Below are positions 27,464-36,267 of a DNA stretch of 64,000 nucleotides, piece by piece (position 1 is the stretch's first letter; each line of letters begins with the position of its first letter). Source of the stretch: Spirochaeta thermophila DSM 6578 (GTDB lineage: Bacteria; Spirochaetota; Spirochaetia; Winmispirales; Winmispiraceae). The notes below the pieces were generated by a model that had not been told where the DNA came from, made no database searches, and saw nothing but the letters and a program-made list of their open reading frames with translations. The stretch spans positions 2,356,001-2,420,000 of the forward strand of contig NC_017583.1 of assembly GCF_000184345.1 (NCBI RefSeq), written 5' to 3'. The position numbers and the translations under genes were made by a program.

Positions 27464-29239
27464 TCAGGAGAGTGCGGTCGCCGGGATCGTCTCCTCGTCC
27501 ATGTCGACCGCCACCCTGAAGCTCATGAGGAGGGGCGAGAGGTCCTCCACCGCGGATCTCGTCTCCTCGACCACATCCCTGGTGCGCGAGAACGAGTCGA
27601 GGCTCTCCCTGAGGGCCTGTTCGGTCTCCCGGGAAATCCGGGAGAGATCCACGGAGGCCTGTTCCAGGTCCTTCACCTCTTCAAGGATCCTCCGCGCCTG
27701 AGCAGCGATGATCCCGGCCCCTTCCGACACCTGCAGTGAATCCTGTTCCACTCGAGCGGAAGCGGCGCGTATCGTCCCGATCTCAGACGCCACCCGTTGG
27801 GTCTCTTCAGAGAAGGACTCGAGGGCCCCGAGAAGTCCGCGCACCCGGTCTCCAATGCGCTCGAACAGGTCGTACCCCCGACGTGCGGCCGACGTGGTCT
27901 CTTCCATTCGACCGAGGAGACGGGAGACGGTGTCCTTGATCTGCGACGAGTGCTCTCCCACCTTTTCAGCGAGCGCCCTGATCTGCCCTGCAACCACCGC
28001 GAATCCCCTCCCCGCCGCCCCGGCATGGGCGCTCTCGATCGCCGCATTGATGGAGAGGATGTCCGTCTGCCGGGCGATGTCGTCTATGACGTCCACCACC
28101 TCCAGAACCGCGGAGAGTTCTCTGTGGGTTTCCTCAGCGAGGGATCTCGACGAGAGGAAGGTTTCCTCCCCCTCCTGCAGGAGCCTGCGCACCTCCTCGA
28201 CCCGTCGCCGTTCCACCCCGGTCCGCTCCTCCATACGGGTGAGGATCTCGTGCGAGGCCCTCACCACCTCTTCGATCCTCCGGATGTGTTCGTACTGGGA
28301 TGAGGTGTTCATCGAGAGGCCGCTGGTCCGGGCCTCTATCTCCTCCACCCGGTTCACCACCTCCCTGAAGTGGGATTCGAGCGCCGCGGCCATGGCCCTG
28401 AGGGTGGGAAGCTCCTGTTCTATCTGTGAGAGCATCGAGAGGGTCCGCTCCTCCCCTTCTGAGAGTACGTGGTGGAGGGAGACCACCTTCCCGGTGGTCA
28501 CCTGTGCGTCGTAGACCAGCTCCCTGAGGCTTTCGAGCGTGGCGGCGAGGTGGCGGGAGATCTCCCCGAGTTCGTCGCGGGAACGGTCGGCGGGGCGCAG
28601 GGTGAGGTCGCGCCCGCGCACCGCCCTGAGCACCTGCTCGAGGGCGGTGATGCGTCGTGCGAGCCGTACCCCCACCGAGAGGGAGAGGAGGATGCTCAGT
28701 GCCAGGAAGACCACGAGGACCGCGAAGAGGGCGAGTCTCACCCTCGTCCCTGCGGCGAGAAGACCTTCCACGCGCCAGGAGAGGGAATGGAGAAGGGTGT
28801 CGAAGCGGTAGAGGAGCTCGGCCTGGGTGCTTCTCGTGGCCATGACGTAGGCCGGCTCCACGCCACCGAGAGGGAACACCCTCTCGAGCTCGAGGAGGGA
28901 GGTTCGATAGGTCTCCCAGGAACGGGAGACCTGCGCCACGAGCTCCTGCTCCAGCGTCGTGTCCAGATCGGGGAGCACCCCCTCGAGGTCCAGGGTTGCC
29001 TCGGTGAGGGCCTTGCCCCACTGCCTGAAGGTCATCTGCGGGCTCACGAGGTCGGGGGAGAGGAGGGCCTCGGTGAGCGAGGCGAGCCTCACCACGCGCG
29101 AGAAGGCCCGGTAGGCCGAGGTCTCCATGGCGCCGGCCTCCCAGATCCGCTGATCGAGGAGGGCCAGGAAGAGACACAGCAGGAAGGAGAGTCCTCCCAG
29201 TCCCCAGGAAAGCAGGCCGAAGGTGGTGCGAAGCTTCAT
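27464..29239 (-). CDS. Methyl-accepting chemotaxis protein
   Basis: A 591-residue membrane receptor. TM1 at about 8-28 and TM2 at about 168-190 bracket a helical periplasmic sensor of about 135 residues of unknown ligand. A HAMP region follows (about 190-245), then a long coiled-coil signalling domain whose hairpin tip is [32 protein letters not shown] (given here in parts: [15 protein letters not shown] and [15 protein letters not shown]). It would couple ligand binding to CheA/CheW. GGAGG precedes the ATG. It is not closely related to the two receptors near 42-51 kb except in the tip. It lies downstream of the thpR/Nudix/KamA-like genes on the same strand. Confidence 0.93.
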   Translation of the reverse strand: MKLRTTFGLLSWGLGGLSFLLCLFLALLDQRIWEAGAMETSAYRAFSRVVRLASLTEALLSPDLVSPQMTFRQWGKALTEATLDLEGVLPDLDTTLEQELVAQVSRSWETYRTSLLELERVFPLGGVEPAYVMATRSTQAELLYRFDTLLHSLSWRVEGLLAAGTRVRLALFAVLVVFLALSILLSLSVGVRLARRITALEQVLRAVRGRDLTLRPADRSRDELGEISRHLAATLESLRELVYDAQVTTGKVVSLHHVLSEGEERTLSMLSQIEQELPTLRAMAAALESHFREVVNRVEEIEARTSGLSMNTSSQYEHIRRIEEVVRASHEILTRMEERTGVERRRVEEVRRLLQEGEETFLSSRSLAEETHRELSAVLEVVDVIDDIARQTDILSINAAIESAHAGAAGRGFAVVAGQIRALAEKVGEHSSQIKDTVSRLLGRMEETTSAARRGYDLFERIGDRVRGLLGALESFSEETQRVASEIGTIRAASARVEQDSLQVSEGAGIIAAQARRILEEVKDLEQASVDLSRISRETEQALRESLDSFSRTRDVVEETRSAVEDLSPLLMSFRVAVDMDEETIPATALS

Positions 29240-29307
29240 CCGTACCTCCTGGACAGAGGGTAGCCCGCAGCGTATGAGAGGAGTGTGAGCCGGGGGTAAG
29301 AAGTGTG

Positions 29308-29883
29308 TCAGGGCTCCCCCCGGAAGGACCGGGTGGCGAGGGGGGTGAAGATCGAACCCGCCGGGGTGAGGGTGCTCTGCATGAGCGTGATGGACTCGGG
29401 GGAGAATCTGCCGAATCGGAAAGGAGGGAGGGAGAGGATGATCTCCCTCGCCTCCTCCCGTTCCCCGGGGGAGAGGGATCTGTGCAGGTAGGCGAGGGTG
29501 AGGTGGGCCTTGAAGGGCTTGGGATCGAAGGAGTGGCCCGTGTCCAGGAGGGCCTCGCGCAGGGAGGAGGCGAGGTCCTCGAGTCCACCCCCGGGGTTGC
29601 CCACCTTGAGGGTGAGGACCGAGATACGGCTGAGCGAGGGGAGGGCGAGGGGACGGCCCGCGGTGAGCACAAGGCGGGAAGGGAGGGGGAGGTCCGTGAG
29701 GAGGCGGGAGAGGTGAGGCACCTCCTCCTCCGGGGTATCCCCGAGGAAGGCGAGGGTGATGTGGAGGTTCTCGGGCTTGAGGGGCCGGAAGAGGGAGCGG
29801 GGAAGGGTGCGCTGATACCGGGAGAGGGCCTCCTTGAGCCGGGCGGGGAGGTCGAGAGAGAAAAAGAGGCGCAGGTCAGCCAC
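29308..29883 (-). CDS. thpR: RNA 2',3'-cyclic phosphodiesterase (2H family, ThpR/LigT)
   Basis: A 191-residue member of the 2H phosphoesterase family. Both signature motifs are present: HITLAFLG at about 38-45 and HLTLAYLH at about 124-131. In this family the enzyme opens 2',3'-cyclic phosphates on RNA and can join tRNA halves in vitro; the in-cell role is unclear. I start at GTG 29883, which has AAGGAGG upstream and overlaps the Nudix stop, instead of the ATG at 29937 inside the Nudix gene. It is the third gene of a tight operon with the KamA-like and Nudix genes. Confidence 0.88.
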   Translation of the reverse strand: MADLRLFFSLDLPARLKEALSRYQRTLPRSLFRPLKPENLHITLAFLGDTPEEEVPHLSRLLTDLPLPSRLVLTAGRPLALPSLSRISVLTLKVGNPGGGLEDLASSLREALLDTGHSFDPKPFKAHLTLAYLHRSLSPGEREEAREIILSLPPFRFGRFSPESITLMQSTLTPAGSIFTPLATRSFRGEP

Positions 29884-30454
29884 GGCGTTCCTCCTTCCAC
29901 CTGCGATACCAGTGGAGGGCCACCACCATGAGGGCATGCTGAAGCGGCGGGTCTCCCATGCTCCGCTCTACCTCTTCCACGGGGATAAGGACCGGATCGA
30001 TGTGTTCGTGCTCGTCGAGCCGCTGGGCCCCCTCCAGGGTGAGGTCCGTGGCGAGAAAGGTGTAGGTCCAGTTGTCGAGGAATGCGGGGTTGGGGCGGAT
30101 TCGTCCGAGGAGGACGAGCGTGCCCGCCCGATAGCCCGTCTCCTCGCGGAGCTCGCGGGCAGCCGCCTCTTCCGGCTGCTCGCCGCGGTCGATGACCCCG
30201 CCGGGGAACTCGAGGCACAGATCTCCTATGCCGTGACGGTACTGCCACACCATGAGAAAGCACTCCCTCCCCTGCGGGTCGCGCACGAGGGGCACGACGT
30301 TCACCCAGTCGGGCACCTCGAGGAGGTAGAAGTCCGCCTCCTGATCGTGAGGCCCCCTCCTCCTCGATTTCACGGCGGTGAAGACCGGGGTGGTGAACAC
30401 GGGGGTTCGGCTGTGTTCCTTCCAGACGAGGTGGGGTCGTGTGTGTTCGCTCAT
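29876..30454 (-). CDS. Nudix hydrolase (ADP-ribose pyrophosphatase-like)
   Basis: A 192-residue Nudix protein. The Nudix box is complete: GGVIDRGEQPEEAAARELREETGY contains the G-x5-E-x7-REUxEEGU pattern (G at about 100, REUxEE at about 114-119). The N-terminal part (EHSRTPVFTTPVFTAV) is like ADP-ribose or GDP-mannose pyrophosphatases. The start ATG at 30454 overlaps the stop of the KamA-like gene (ATGA), so translation is coupled. The frame stays open far upstream, but that stretch is antisense shadow of the KamA-like gene. It likely hydrolyses a nucleoside diphosphate derivative; the substrate is not determined. Confidence 0.9.
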   Translation of the reverse strand: MSEHTRPHLVWKEHSRTPVFTTPVFTAVKSRRRGPHDQEADFYLLEVPDWVNVVPLVRDPQGRECFLMVWQYRHGIGDLCLEFPGGVIDRGEQPEEAAARELREETGYRAGTLVLLGRIRPNPAFLDNWTYTFLATDLTLEGAQRLDEHEHIDPVLIPVEEVERSMGDPPLQHALMVVALHWYRRWKEERRG

Positions 30455-31425
30455 GAAGGATCGTCCTCTCGCTCGTACAGGTGTTCTTCGCGGGGGTAGC
30501 GGTAGAGTCCGCCGTCGGGCCCCTGGAGATAGTACCATGTCTCGTCGGTCCGTACCACCGAGGAGCGGTGAAGGCGTACCTTGCCGCCGCCGTCGGGGAG
30601 GTCCACGGCGAGGACAGGGAGGGCGAGGCCGGAGAGCATGGAGGAGAGGCGGTCGTAGAGGTCGAAGGTGTGGGAGAGGGGGGTGCGGAAGTGCGAGGTA
30701 CCTGCGGCGAGGTCGCCCTGGAGGAGGTAGTAGGGTTTCACCCCCCAACGGAGGAGCCCCCGGAAGAGGGCAGCAAGCGTCTCCTCGTGGTCGTTGACGC
30801 CTCGGAGGAGTACGGTCTGGTTCACGACCGGGAGGCCGCAGGTGAGGAGTGCCTCCACGGCGGCGTGGGCCTCTGGGGTGAGTTCGGCGGGGTGGTTGAA
30901 GTGGGTGACGACCCAGAGCGGCCGGGCGGCGGCGAGGATGCGGGCGAGCCGGGCGGTGATCCGCGTGGGGAGGACGACCGGGATGCGTGTGCCCAGACGG
31001 ATGACGAGCCCGGGACGCAGGGCGCGGAGCCCGGAGAGGAGGGCGGCGAGTCGGGTGTCGGGGAGCATGAGGGGGTCTCCGCCCGAGAGGAGGACCTCCT
31101 CCACCTCGGGATGTTCCCGAAGGTAGGCGAGGATGGCCTGCTCCTGGCCGGGGGTGAGGGACGACTCCCCGGAGGCGGTGAAGTGCCGCCTGAAGCAGAA
31201 GCGACAGTAGGCGGCGCAGCGATCGGTGACGAGGATGAGGGCGCGGTCGGGGTAGCGGTGGACGAGCCGGGGGAGGGGGGAGTGGGCGGCATCGGCGAGG
31301 GGGTCGGCCGTCTCGTAGGGGAGGGTGCGGGCCTCGAGGGGCGAGGGGGTGATTTGGCGGGCGAGGGCGGGGTGGGTGTCGGCGAGCCTGCGGTAGTAGG
31401 GGGTGACGAGAAACGGCAGCGACAT
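30451..31425 (-). CDS. KamA-family radical SAM protein (EpmB-like)
   Basis: A 324-residue member of the lysine 2,3-aminomutase family. The radical SAM cluster is CAAYCRFCFRR at about residues 70-80. VLLSGGDPLMLPD and VVTHFNHP are further family motifs. At 324 residues it is nearer to EpmB, which makes beta-lysine for EF-P modification, than to catabolic lysine aminomutases of 415 or more. It lacks the long C-terminal region. AGAGGAGG precedes the ATG. It heads an operon with the Nudix and thpR genes. No efp or epmA is in the window, so the role is inferred. Confidence 0.85.
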   Translation of the reverse strand: MSLPFLVTPYYRRLADTHPALARQITPSPLEARTLPYETADPLADAAHSPLPRLVHRYPDRALILVTDRCAAYCRFCFRRHFTASGESSLTPGQEQAILAYLREHPEVEEVLLSGGDPLMLPDTRLAALLSGLRALRPGLVIRLGTRIPVVLPTRITARLARILAAARPLWVVTHFNHPAELTPEAHAAVEALLTCGLPVVNQTVLLRGVNDHEETLAALFRGLLRWGVKPYYLLQGDLAAGTSHFRTPLSHTFDLYDRLSSMLSGLALPVLAVDLPDGGGKVRLHRSSVVRTDETWYYLQGPDGGLYRYPREEHLYEREDDPS

Positions 31426-31538
31426 GAGGCCTCCTCTTTACGATTCTGCCATCACCGTACCGGGCTGGACAAGATACGGCCTTGTCACGGGAGGCCTTTT
31501 TCTCCACTATAGGGGTATATGCACAGCAGGGAGGTCTC

Positions 31539-32015
31539 ATGAAGAGATCGGTCGTCCTGGCAGGCGGTATCCTCTTCTTCGCTTCGCTCCTTCCCGCACA
31601 GGAATCGGGCCTTGGTCTGGGGGTGATACTGGGAGAGCCCACAGGGCTGAGCGGGAAGCTCTGGGTCTCCGAGATCATGGCCTTCGACCTCGCGGCCTCG
31701 TGGTCGTTCGTGGGAGAGGGCTCCTTCTACCTCCATGGTGACTACCTCCTTCACGTACACCATCTCATCCCCATGGATGAGGAGTACGGTTCCTTCACCT
31801 TCCACTACGGCATAGGCCCCCGGGTGGAACTGAAAGACGATCCCAGAGTGGGCATCCGTTTCCCCTTCGGACTCTCCTACTACTTCGCCCGGATCCCGCT
31901 CGAGCTCTTCCTCGAGATGGCGCCGGTACTCGACATCCTTCCGGCCACCACCTTTGCCGCGAACGCGGGACTGGGGATCCGGTACTATTTCCCTCTCTCG
32001 CCGAGGAGCCCCTAG
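31539..32015 (+). CDS. Predicted outer-membrane beta-barrel protein, small
   Basis: 158 residues. The ATG at 31539 is preceded by GGGAGG; an earlier in-frame start at 31482 would destroy the signal peptide. A cleavable signal (VLAGGILFFASLLPAQE) is followed by alternating strands with aromatic ends (FHYGIGPRVELKDDPRVGIRFPFGLSYYF) and a final LGIRYYFPL, a typical barrel-closing strand pattern although the last residues are SPRSP. It resembles short spirochaetal barrel proteins of unknown role. Transcribed divergently from the KamA-like operon. Confidence 0.7.
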   Translation: MKRSVVLAGGILFFASLLPAQESGLGLGVILGEPTGLSGKLWVSEIMAFDLAASWSFVGEGSFYLHGDYLLHVHHLIPMDEEYGSFTFHYGIGPRVELKDDPRVGIRFPFGLSYYFARIPLELFLEMAPVLDILPATTFAANAGLGIRYYFPLSPRSP

Positions 32016-32074
32016 GAGGTCCCACCGAGAGGAAATATCAGTATCTTTGAATAAACGACACGACAGGAGGGAAC

Positions 32075-33028
32075 ATGGAGAAAAGACGCTTGGGAAACTC
32101 CGACATGGAGATCACCCGTATAGGGCTCGGTGCTTGGGCCATAGGAGGGAGTTGGAGGTGGGGATGGGGCCCCCAGGACGAGCGGGATTCCATCGCCACC
32201 ATCCACAAGGCCCTGGACATGGGAATCAACTGGATCGACACCGCACCGGCCTACGGCCTCGGGGTCTCGGAGGAAGTGATAGGGAAGGCCCTCAAGGAAC
32301 GCTCCGACAAGCCGTACATCTTCACCAAGTGCGGCATCATCTGGGACGAGGCGGGGAATGCACGGCAGTACATCTCCCGCAAGACCATCCTCAAGGAGAT
32401 CGACGAGAGTCTGCAACGTCTCAAGGTGGATGTCATCGATCTGTACCAGATCCACTGGCCCACCCCCGACGACCGCATAGAAGAGGCGTGGGAGACCCTC
32501 GCGGAACTCAAGGAGAAGGGGAAGGTCCGCTACATAGGGGTCTCCAACTTCTCGGTCGCCCAGATGGAACGGGCGGCGAGAATCGCACCCATCACGAGCC
32601 TCCAACCCCCCTATTCACTTCTCAGGAGAGAGATAGAAAAGGAGATCCTCCCCTACTGCGCCGAACACGGCATCGGGGTGATCGTGTACTCGCCCATGGG
32701 TTCCGGGCTCCTCACCGGGAAGATGACCAGGGAGCGGATAGCCCGACTTCCGGATGACGACTGGAGGAGGAAGTCCGACGAGTTCAATGAGCCCAGACTC
32801 TCCCGCAACCTCGCACTCGTGGAGATCCTCAAGGAAATCGCGGAGAGACACGGGTGCACTCCAGGCGAGGTGGCCATCGCCTGGGTACTCAGGCACCCGG
32901 CTGTCACGGGGGCCATCGTAGGGATGCGCCGGCCCGATCAGGTGGACGGGGTCATCCATGCCCCCGAGGTGAGCCTCGACGAAGACGATATCTCCCGCCT
33001 CGAGAGATTCCTCACCGAGAACCCATGA
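32075..33028 (+). CDS. Aldo/keto reductase
   Basis: A 317-residue NADPH-dependent oxidoreductase of the AKR family. The catalytic tetrad is visible: Asp and Tyr in WIDTAPAYG (about 50-58), Lys in IFTKCG (about 85), and His in YQIHWP (about 125). The C-terminus binds the cofactor phosphate (GAIVGMRRPDQVDG). It is similar to general stress and sugar-metabolism AKRs (YajO/Gfo-like naming is unreliable). AGGAGG precedes the ATG. It is followed by a hairpin and a convergent gene. The substrate cannot be told. Confidence 0.92.
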   Translation: MEKRRLGNSDMEITRIGLGAWAIGGSWRWGWGPQDERDSIATIHKALDMGINWIDTAPAYGLGVSEEVIGKALKERSDKPYIFTKCGIIWDEAGNARQYISRKTILKEIDESLQRLKVDVIDLYQIHWPTPDDRIEEAWETLAELKEKGKVRYIGVSNFSVAQMERAARIAPITSLQPPYSLLRREIEKEILPYCAEHGIGVIVYSPMGSGLLTGKMTRERIARLPDDDWRRKSDEFNEPRLSRNLALVEILKEIAERHGCTPGEVAIAWVLRHPAVTGAIVGMRRPDQVDGVIHAPEVSLDEDDISRLERFLTENP

Positions 33029-33047
33029 GACCGGGCTCCATACAGGG

Positions 33048-33066
33048 AGGGCCGCAGAGCGGCCCT
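33048..33066 (+). terminator. Terminator hairpin between convergent genes
   Basis: Stem AGGGCCGC with GCGGCCCT (8 bp) and loop AGA, followed by CTTCATTTGTTCTG. It lies in the 40-base gap between the aldo/keto reductase and the convergent 600-residue gene. Confidence 0.65.
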
Positions 33067-33068
33067 CT

Positions 33069-34871
33069 TCATTTGTTCTGTCGGGCGCTCTCCCTCAAGG
33101 CCTTCGCAAACTCGTTCCAGACCCGTTCCTGTTCTCTGGGCGAATAGGCCCTCTTCTCCTTGATCTGGGATCCCATCGGCCGCTGGCGGATCACCCTGGA
33201 GGTAGGCACGGCGCTCTTCCCTTTCCTCGCGGGAAGAGGGGGAGGAACGGTCGCCGAACGAGCCGAACGAATGGTGAGCTGGGACTTCTCCTGGGCGGGA
33301 GCAGCCAAGGAGACGATGCGGGGGGTGAACCCTTCGAAGCGCTCCTTGTAGGTGCGATACCGCCCGGTGATGTACCACCACAATTGCCTGAAGATCCCCA
33401 TACGGCCGAAGGCCCTCTCGAAGAGAATCTCCATGTCGAGATCGAATATCCTCGACAGAGGGAGATAGCGCATGGTATTGGGGTAGAAGAAGCGCTCGAG
33501 CACCCGCTTGAGGCGCTGGACATCGCGGGCCCCCTCCTGATCCTTGAGGGTGTAGATGATCACCTCGGCGAGGAGTCGGGGGCGGGAAAGGAGCTCGGCG
33601 AGAAACGGATCGAGGTGGGAGACCCGCTCGCGTATGTCGTCTTCGAACTGCTGGGGCGAGAGGAAGGCGGTATGCCCCGCACGGTTGCCGGTTCTCAAGA
33701 CCTCCTCCATGAGATCCACGTAGTCCTCGGCCAGACGCCGGGCCACGAAATCGAATCGTGCGAGGGCGTAGCCGTAGAACCGGTCCCGGTGGAGGTACTT
33801 CTTGGCGATGAAGATGAGGGGGGGGAGGTCCGCAGGGTCTTTTATGGTGGAATACTCCTCCAGGAACTCCCGTTTCACCTCCTCGAACCGTTCACCGTAT
33901 TTCCTCTCAAGCACGGAGAAAAGGCGCGAAAGCGTCTCCCCGGAGATCGGCTCAGGGTACTGTTCCTTCACCTGCTCGCAGATAGCGGTGAAGTCATTCT
34001 TCTTTTCCTCTTCTTCCTGTTTCTTCCGTTTCGTCTCTTCAATCTGATTCTCGAGGGCTATCCGGAGCATCCGTGCCGCCAGGAACACCACTGGGGAGAT
34101 GTAGACCCGCTTGTTTTCTCCCATCACCTCGTCGTACTCCACGAGGGAACGTACCACGTCGAACCACAGGAGCGGGGAACGGGAGGAGAGGCTACTCCGA
34201 ACGGCTGCGAGCGAGGTGCCCTTGAAGCGAGCGAACTCCGCGAGCACGTTGGTGTTCTCCATGGTGAGCTGGACCATGGACCTGCAGTGGTTGAGGAGCA
34301 CGGTGAAGCCATCGGGCACCAGATAGATGAGGGCCTTGCCATCGAGTGAGATGCTCACGGCATGGAGAGGGGGGATCTTCTCCTCGAGATACTCCTTGAG
34401 GAGTGCGTCGGGCTCGAGGGGGATGATCTCCTCCTCCGGTAGAACGAGCCCCTTCTCCTGGAAATAGGAGGCGGCGGGAAGGATGCTCTTCCTCTCGGCA
34501 GCCGCCTCGTAGATGGTGTTCCTGACGACATAGTAGCAGAAGCGGTGATCGTGCTGCTCGGTGAGCACGATGTACTTCTGGACAAGGCTATTCTCTTCCA
34601 GCGTGAACACGAAGAGGGCGTACCCATGGGCATACAACTTGCCCACCAGAGACTCCAGTTCGGGGCGCACGTGTTTCATCCGGCTGCTCTGGAGCTCCAC
34701 GAACTGTCCGTAGTGGATCTCGGGTCGCCATCCCATGCAGAGGGAGTGAAAGAGCTCACGTTCCACCGGGCTGAAGGTCCCGAGCTGGGAGAGGAAGGCC
34801 TCTCGCTCGTGTTCTTTGAGCCTCACATACGCGGGCGGGTACACCGTGGAGACGGTCGGCGTCTTTCCCAT
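33069..34871 (-). CDS. Large protein of unknown function, helical
   Basis: A 600-residue soluble protein I do not recognise; it probably belongs to a spirochaete-restricted family. There is no signal peptide or membrane segment. Residues about 1-270 are mixed alpha/beta (FVELQSSRMKHVRPELESL, KALIYLVPDGFTVLLNH). About 280-300 is a charged run (EETKRKKQEEEEKKND). About 300-500 is mainly helical. The tail (about 520-600) is basic and Pro/Ser-rich, like a disordered interaction tail. GGAAGGTGG precedes the ATG. It is transcribed away from ychF, and an ISNCY copy is inserted between their promoters without harming either. Confidence 0.75.
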   Translation of the reverse strand: MGKTPTVSTVYPPAYVRLKEHEREAFLSQLGTFSPVERELFHSLCMGWRPEIHYGQFVELQSSRMKHVRPELESLVGKLYAHGYALFVFTLEENSLVQKYIVLTEQHDHRFCYYVVRNTIYEAAAERKSILPAASYFQEKGLVLPEEEIIPLEPDALLKEYLEEKIPPLHAVSISLDGKALIYLVPDGFTVLLNHCRSMVQLTMENTNVLAEFARFKGTSLAAVRSSLSSRSPLLWFDVVRSLVEYDEVMGENKRVYISPVVFLAARMLRIALENQIEETKRKKQEEEEKKNDFTAICEQVKEQYPEPISGETLSRLFSVLERKYGERFEEVKREFLEEYSTIKDPADLPPLIFIAKKYLHRDRFYGYALARFDFVARRLAEDYVDLMEEVLRTGNRAGHTAFLSPQQFEDDIRERVSHLDPFLAELLSRPRLLAEVIIYTLKDQEGARDVQRLKRVLERFFYPNTMRYLPLSRIFDLDMEILFERAFGRMGIFRQLWWYITGRYRTYKERFEGFTPRIVSLAAPAQEKSQLTIRSARSATVPPPLPARKGKSAVPTSRVIRQRPMGSQIKEKRAYSPREQERVWNEFAKALRESARQNK

Positions 34872-34892
34872 TCACCACCTTCCTCACCGTGT

Positions 34893-34921
34893 ATTCTATC
34901 CCATCCCCCGGCTCCAGGCAA
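34893..34921 (-). promoter_or_regulatory. Promoter of the 600-residue protein gene
   Basis: On the minus strand TTGCCT (34921-34916), 17-base spacer, TAGAAT (34898-34893). The left target repeat of ISNCY copy 2 starts at 34917, inside the -35 box, and the duplication preserved the box. Confidence 0.6.
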
Positions 34922-34933
34922 CCAGTTTCCATC

Positions 34934-36245
34934 TGTCAAGACTCGATAAAAATGTCACCCTTTTTAACTCAGTTAAAATGTCACCCCCTGGGTAGTATTC
35001 TCTTCATCCTGCCCGCTGTTTGGTGCGCCGTGCAGGAGTTACCCGCTCATACTTCAACTCCCTATTCTCATGGAACAGGGAGATCGTTTCATCCAGGTAT
35101 TTTCGAACCAGGACCTTCTGTTTCGGCCGAGGAAGGAAGCCTTTGTCGTTCTTGATCTGCAGCACCTGCCTCTCATAGTAGATTGTGTAATCGTTTTGTA
35201 CGACTCGATTCGCTTCAAAGCAAAAGATCTCTTTCAGCTTCGTTTCTTTGGTACATCGCACATGCACGTCCTGCGAGTCTTCCGCTTCTACCGCAAAGCG
35301 TTCGTTGAACTGAGGCAGGAACGTCTCCCACAAGTACCGGTTCGCCTCCTCGATCGTACAAATCCCCGCAAGACGCAGTTCCTTCACCAACCGATCCTGC
35401 AGAATCCCGTTCCGCCGTTCCACCCGCCCTTTCGCTTGCGGCGAATACGCACTCACGATCTGTACCCCCAGTTTGTCGCACGCCCGCTCGAATGCGGTTT
35501 TCGGCTCTTTGCCCGCCAACTGTTCCTCCAGCGTCGGTTCCCGCAGCGTCTTGTAGCCGTTTTTCAAGTCACAGTACAGACTCATCGGGATCCCATACTG
35601 CTCCACCCAGCCCCACAGCAGCTGCATCGCCGCAGCGCTCGTCTCCTGTTCACTGAACCGCGCATACGTGATCCCCGTCGCATCATCCACCATCACCATC
35701 AAGCAACAGGCACTGCGCCGTCCTTCAAACCAATCATGCGGGGACCCGTCAAACTGAACCAGCTCCCCAAAACAGGCCCGCCGTTTCCTCCGGCTTCGGT
35801 ACGGCTTCCTCCTCTTCTTCCTCGCCCAGATTCCTTCCTCCAGCAGCCACCTGCGTAGCGTCTCGTGATCCACCTCAAGACCTTCCTTCGCCAACTGCTC
35901 GCTCGCAAACGTCGGCCCAAAATCCCCGTACCTCTCCCGATACCTACTCACCACCCTCTGCCGAAACTCCTCCTCCTTCCGATTCCCCGACGGTTTGCCT
36001 CGGTTCCCATGCCGCAATCCCGCGATCCCCCCTTCCCGGAGCCTCTTCTCCCACCGCTGCACCTGCCGTTTGCTCACCCCTAAGATCTGCGCTACCTGCT
36101 CGTTCGTCAGACCTTGGCTTTCCATCTTCCCCAACACTTCCGCTCGTTTTAATTCCTTTAGACTCATCTCGATCATCCCCCCATTCTCTCAGGGGGTGAC
36201 ATTTTTATCGAGTCCTAGGGGTGACATTATTACTGAGTTTCAACA
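34934..36245 (-). mobile_element. ISNCY (IS1202-like) element, copy 2, intact
   Basis: A 1312-bp element flanked by a 17-bp target duplication GGCAACCAGTTTCCATC (34917-34933 and 36246-36262). Ends are TGTCAAGACTCG and, inverted, TGTTGAAACTCAG. ATGTCACCC boxes lie near both ends (two each), within imperfect inverted repeats. It differs from copy 1 by only a few bases, so movement was recent. Confidence 0.93.
35004..36176 (-). CDS. ISNCY-family (IS1202-like) transposase
   Basis: The intact 390-residue version. MIEMSLKELKRAEVLG opens it, followed by a helix-turn-helix domain (NEQVAQILGVSKRQVQRWEKRL, given as VAQILGVSKRQVQRWEKR) and a basic linker. The integrase-like core carries likely DDE residues in VQFDGSPHDWF, YCDLKNGYKT and AKGRVERRNGIL. 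A C-terminal domain follows (about 300-390). A G-rich run lies just upstream of the start. With both ends and the target repeat intact, this is the likely active copy. Confidence 0.9.
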   Translation of the reverse strand: MIEMSLKELKRAEVLGKMESQGLTNEQVAQILGVSKRQVQRWEKRLREGGIAGLRHGNRGKPSGNRKEEEFRQRVVSRYRERYGDFGPTFASEQLAKEGLEVDHETLRRWLLEEGIWARKKRRKPYRSRRKRRACFGELVQFDGSPHDWFEGRRSACCLMVMVDDATGITYARFSEQETSAAAMQLLWGWVEQYGIPMSLYCDLKNGYKTLREPTLEEQLAGKEPKTAFERACDKLGVQIVSAYSPQAKGRVERRNGILQDRLVKELRLAGICTIEEANRYLWETFLPQFNERFAVEAEDSQDVHVRCTKETKLKEIFCFEANRVVQNDYTIYYERQVLQIKNDKGFLPRPKQKVLVRKYLDETISLFHENRELKYERVTPARRTKQRAG

Positions 36246-36267
36246 GGCAACCAGTTTCCATCCCCCT

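Noticed and set aside
30455-31678. N-terminal extension of the Nudix frame
   Set aside because: It is antisense or alternate-frame shadow of the KamA-like gene, Arg/Pro-rich, and the Nudix ATG is coupled to the KamA-like stop.
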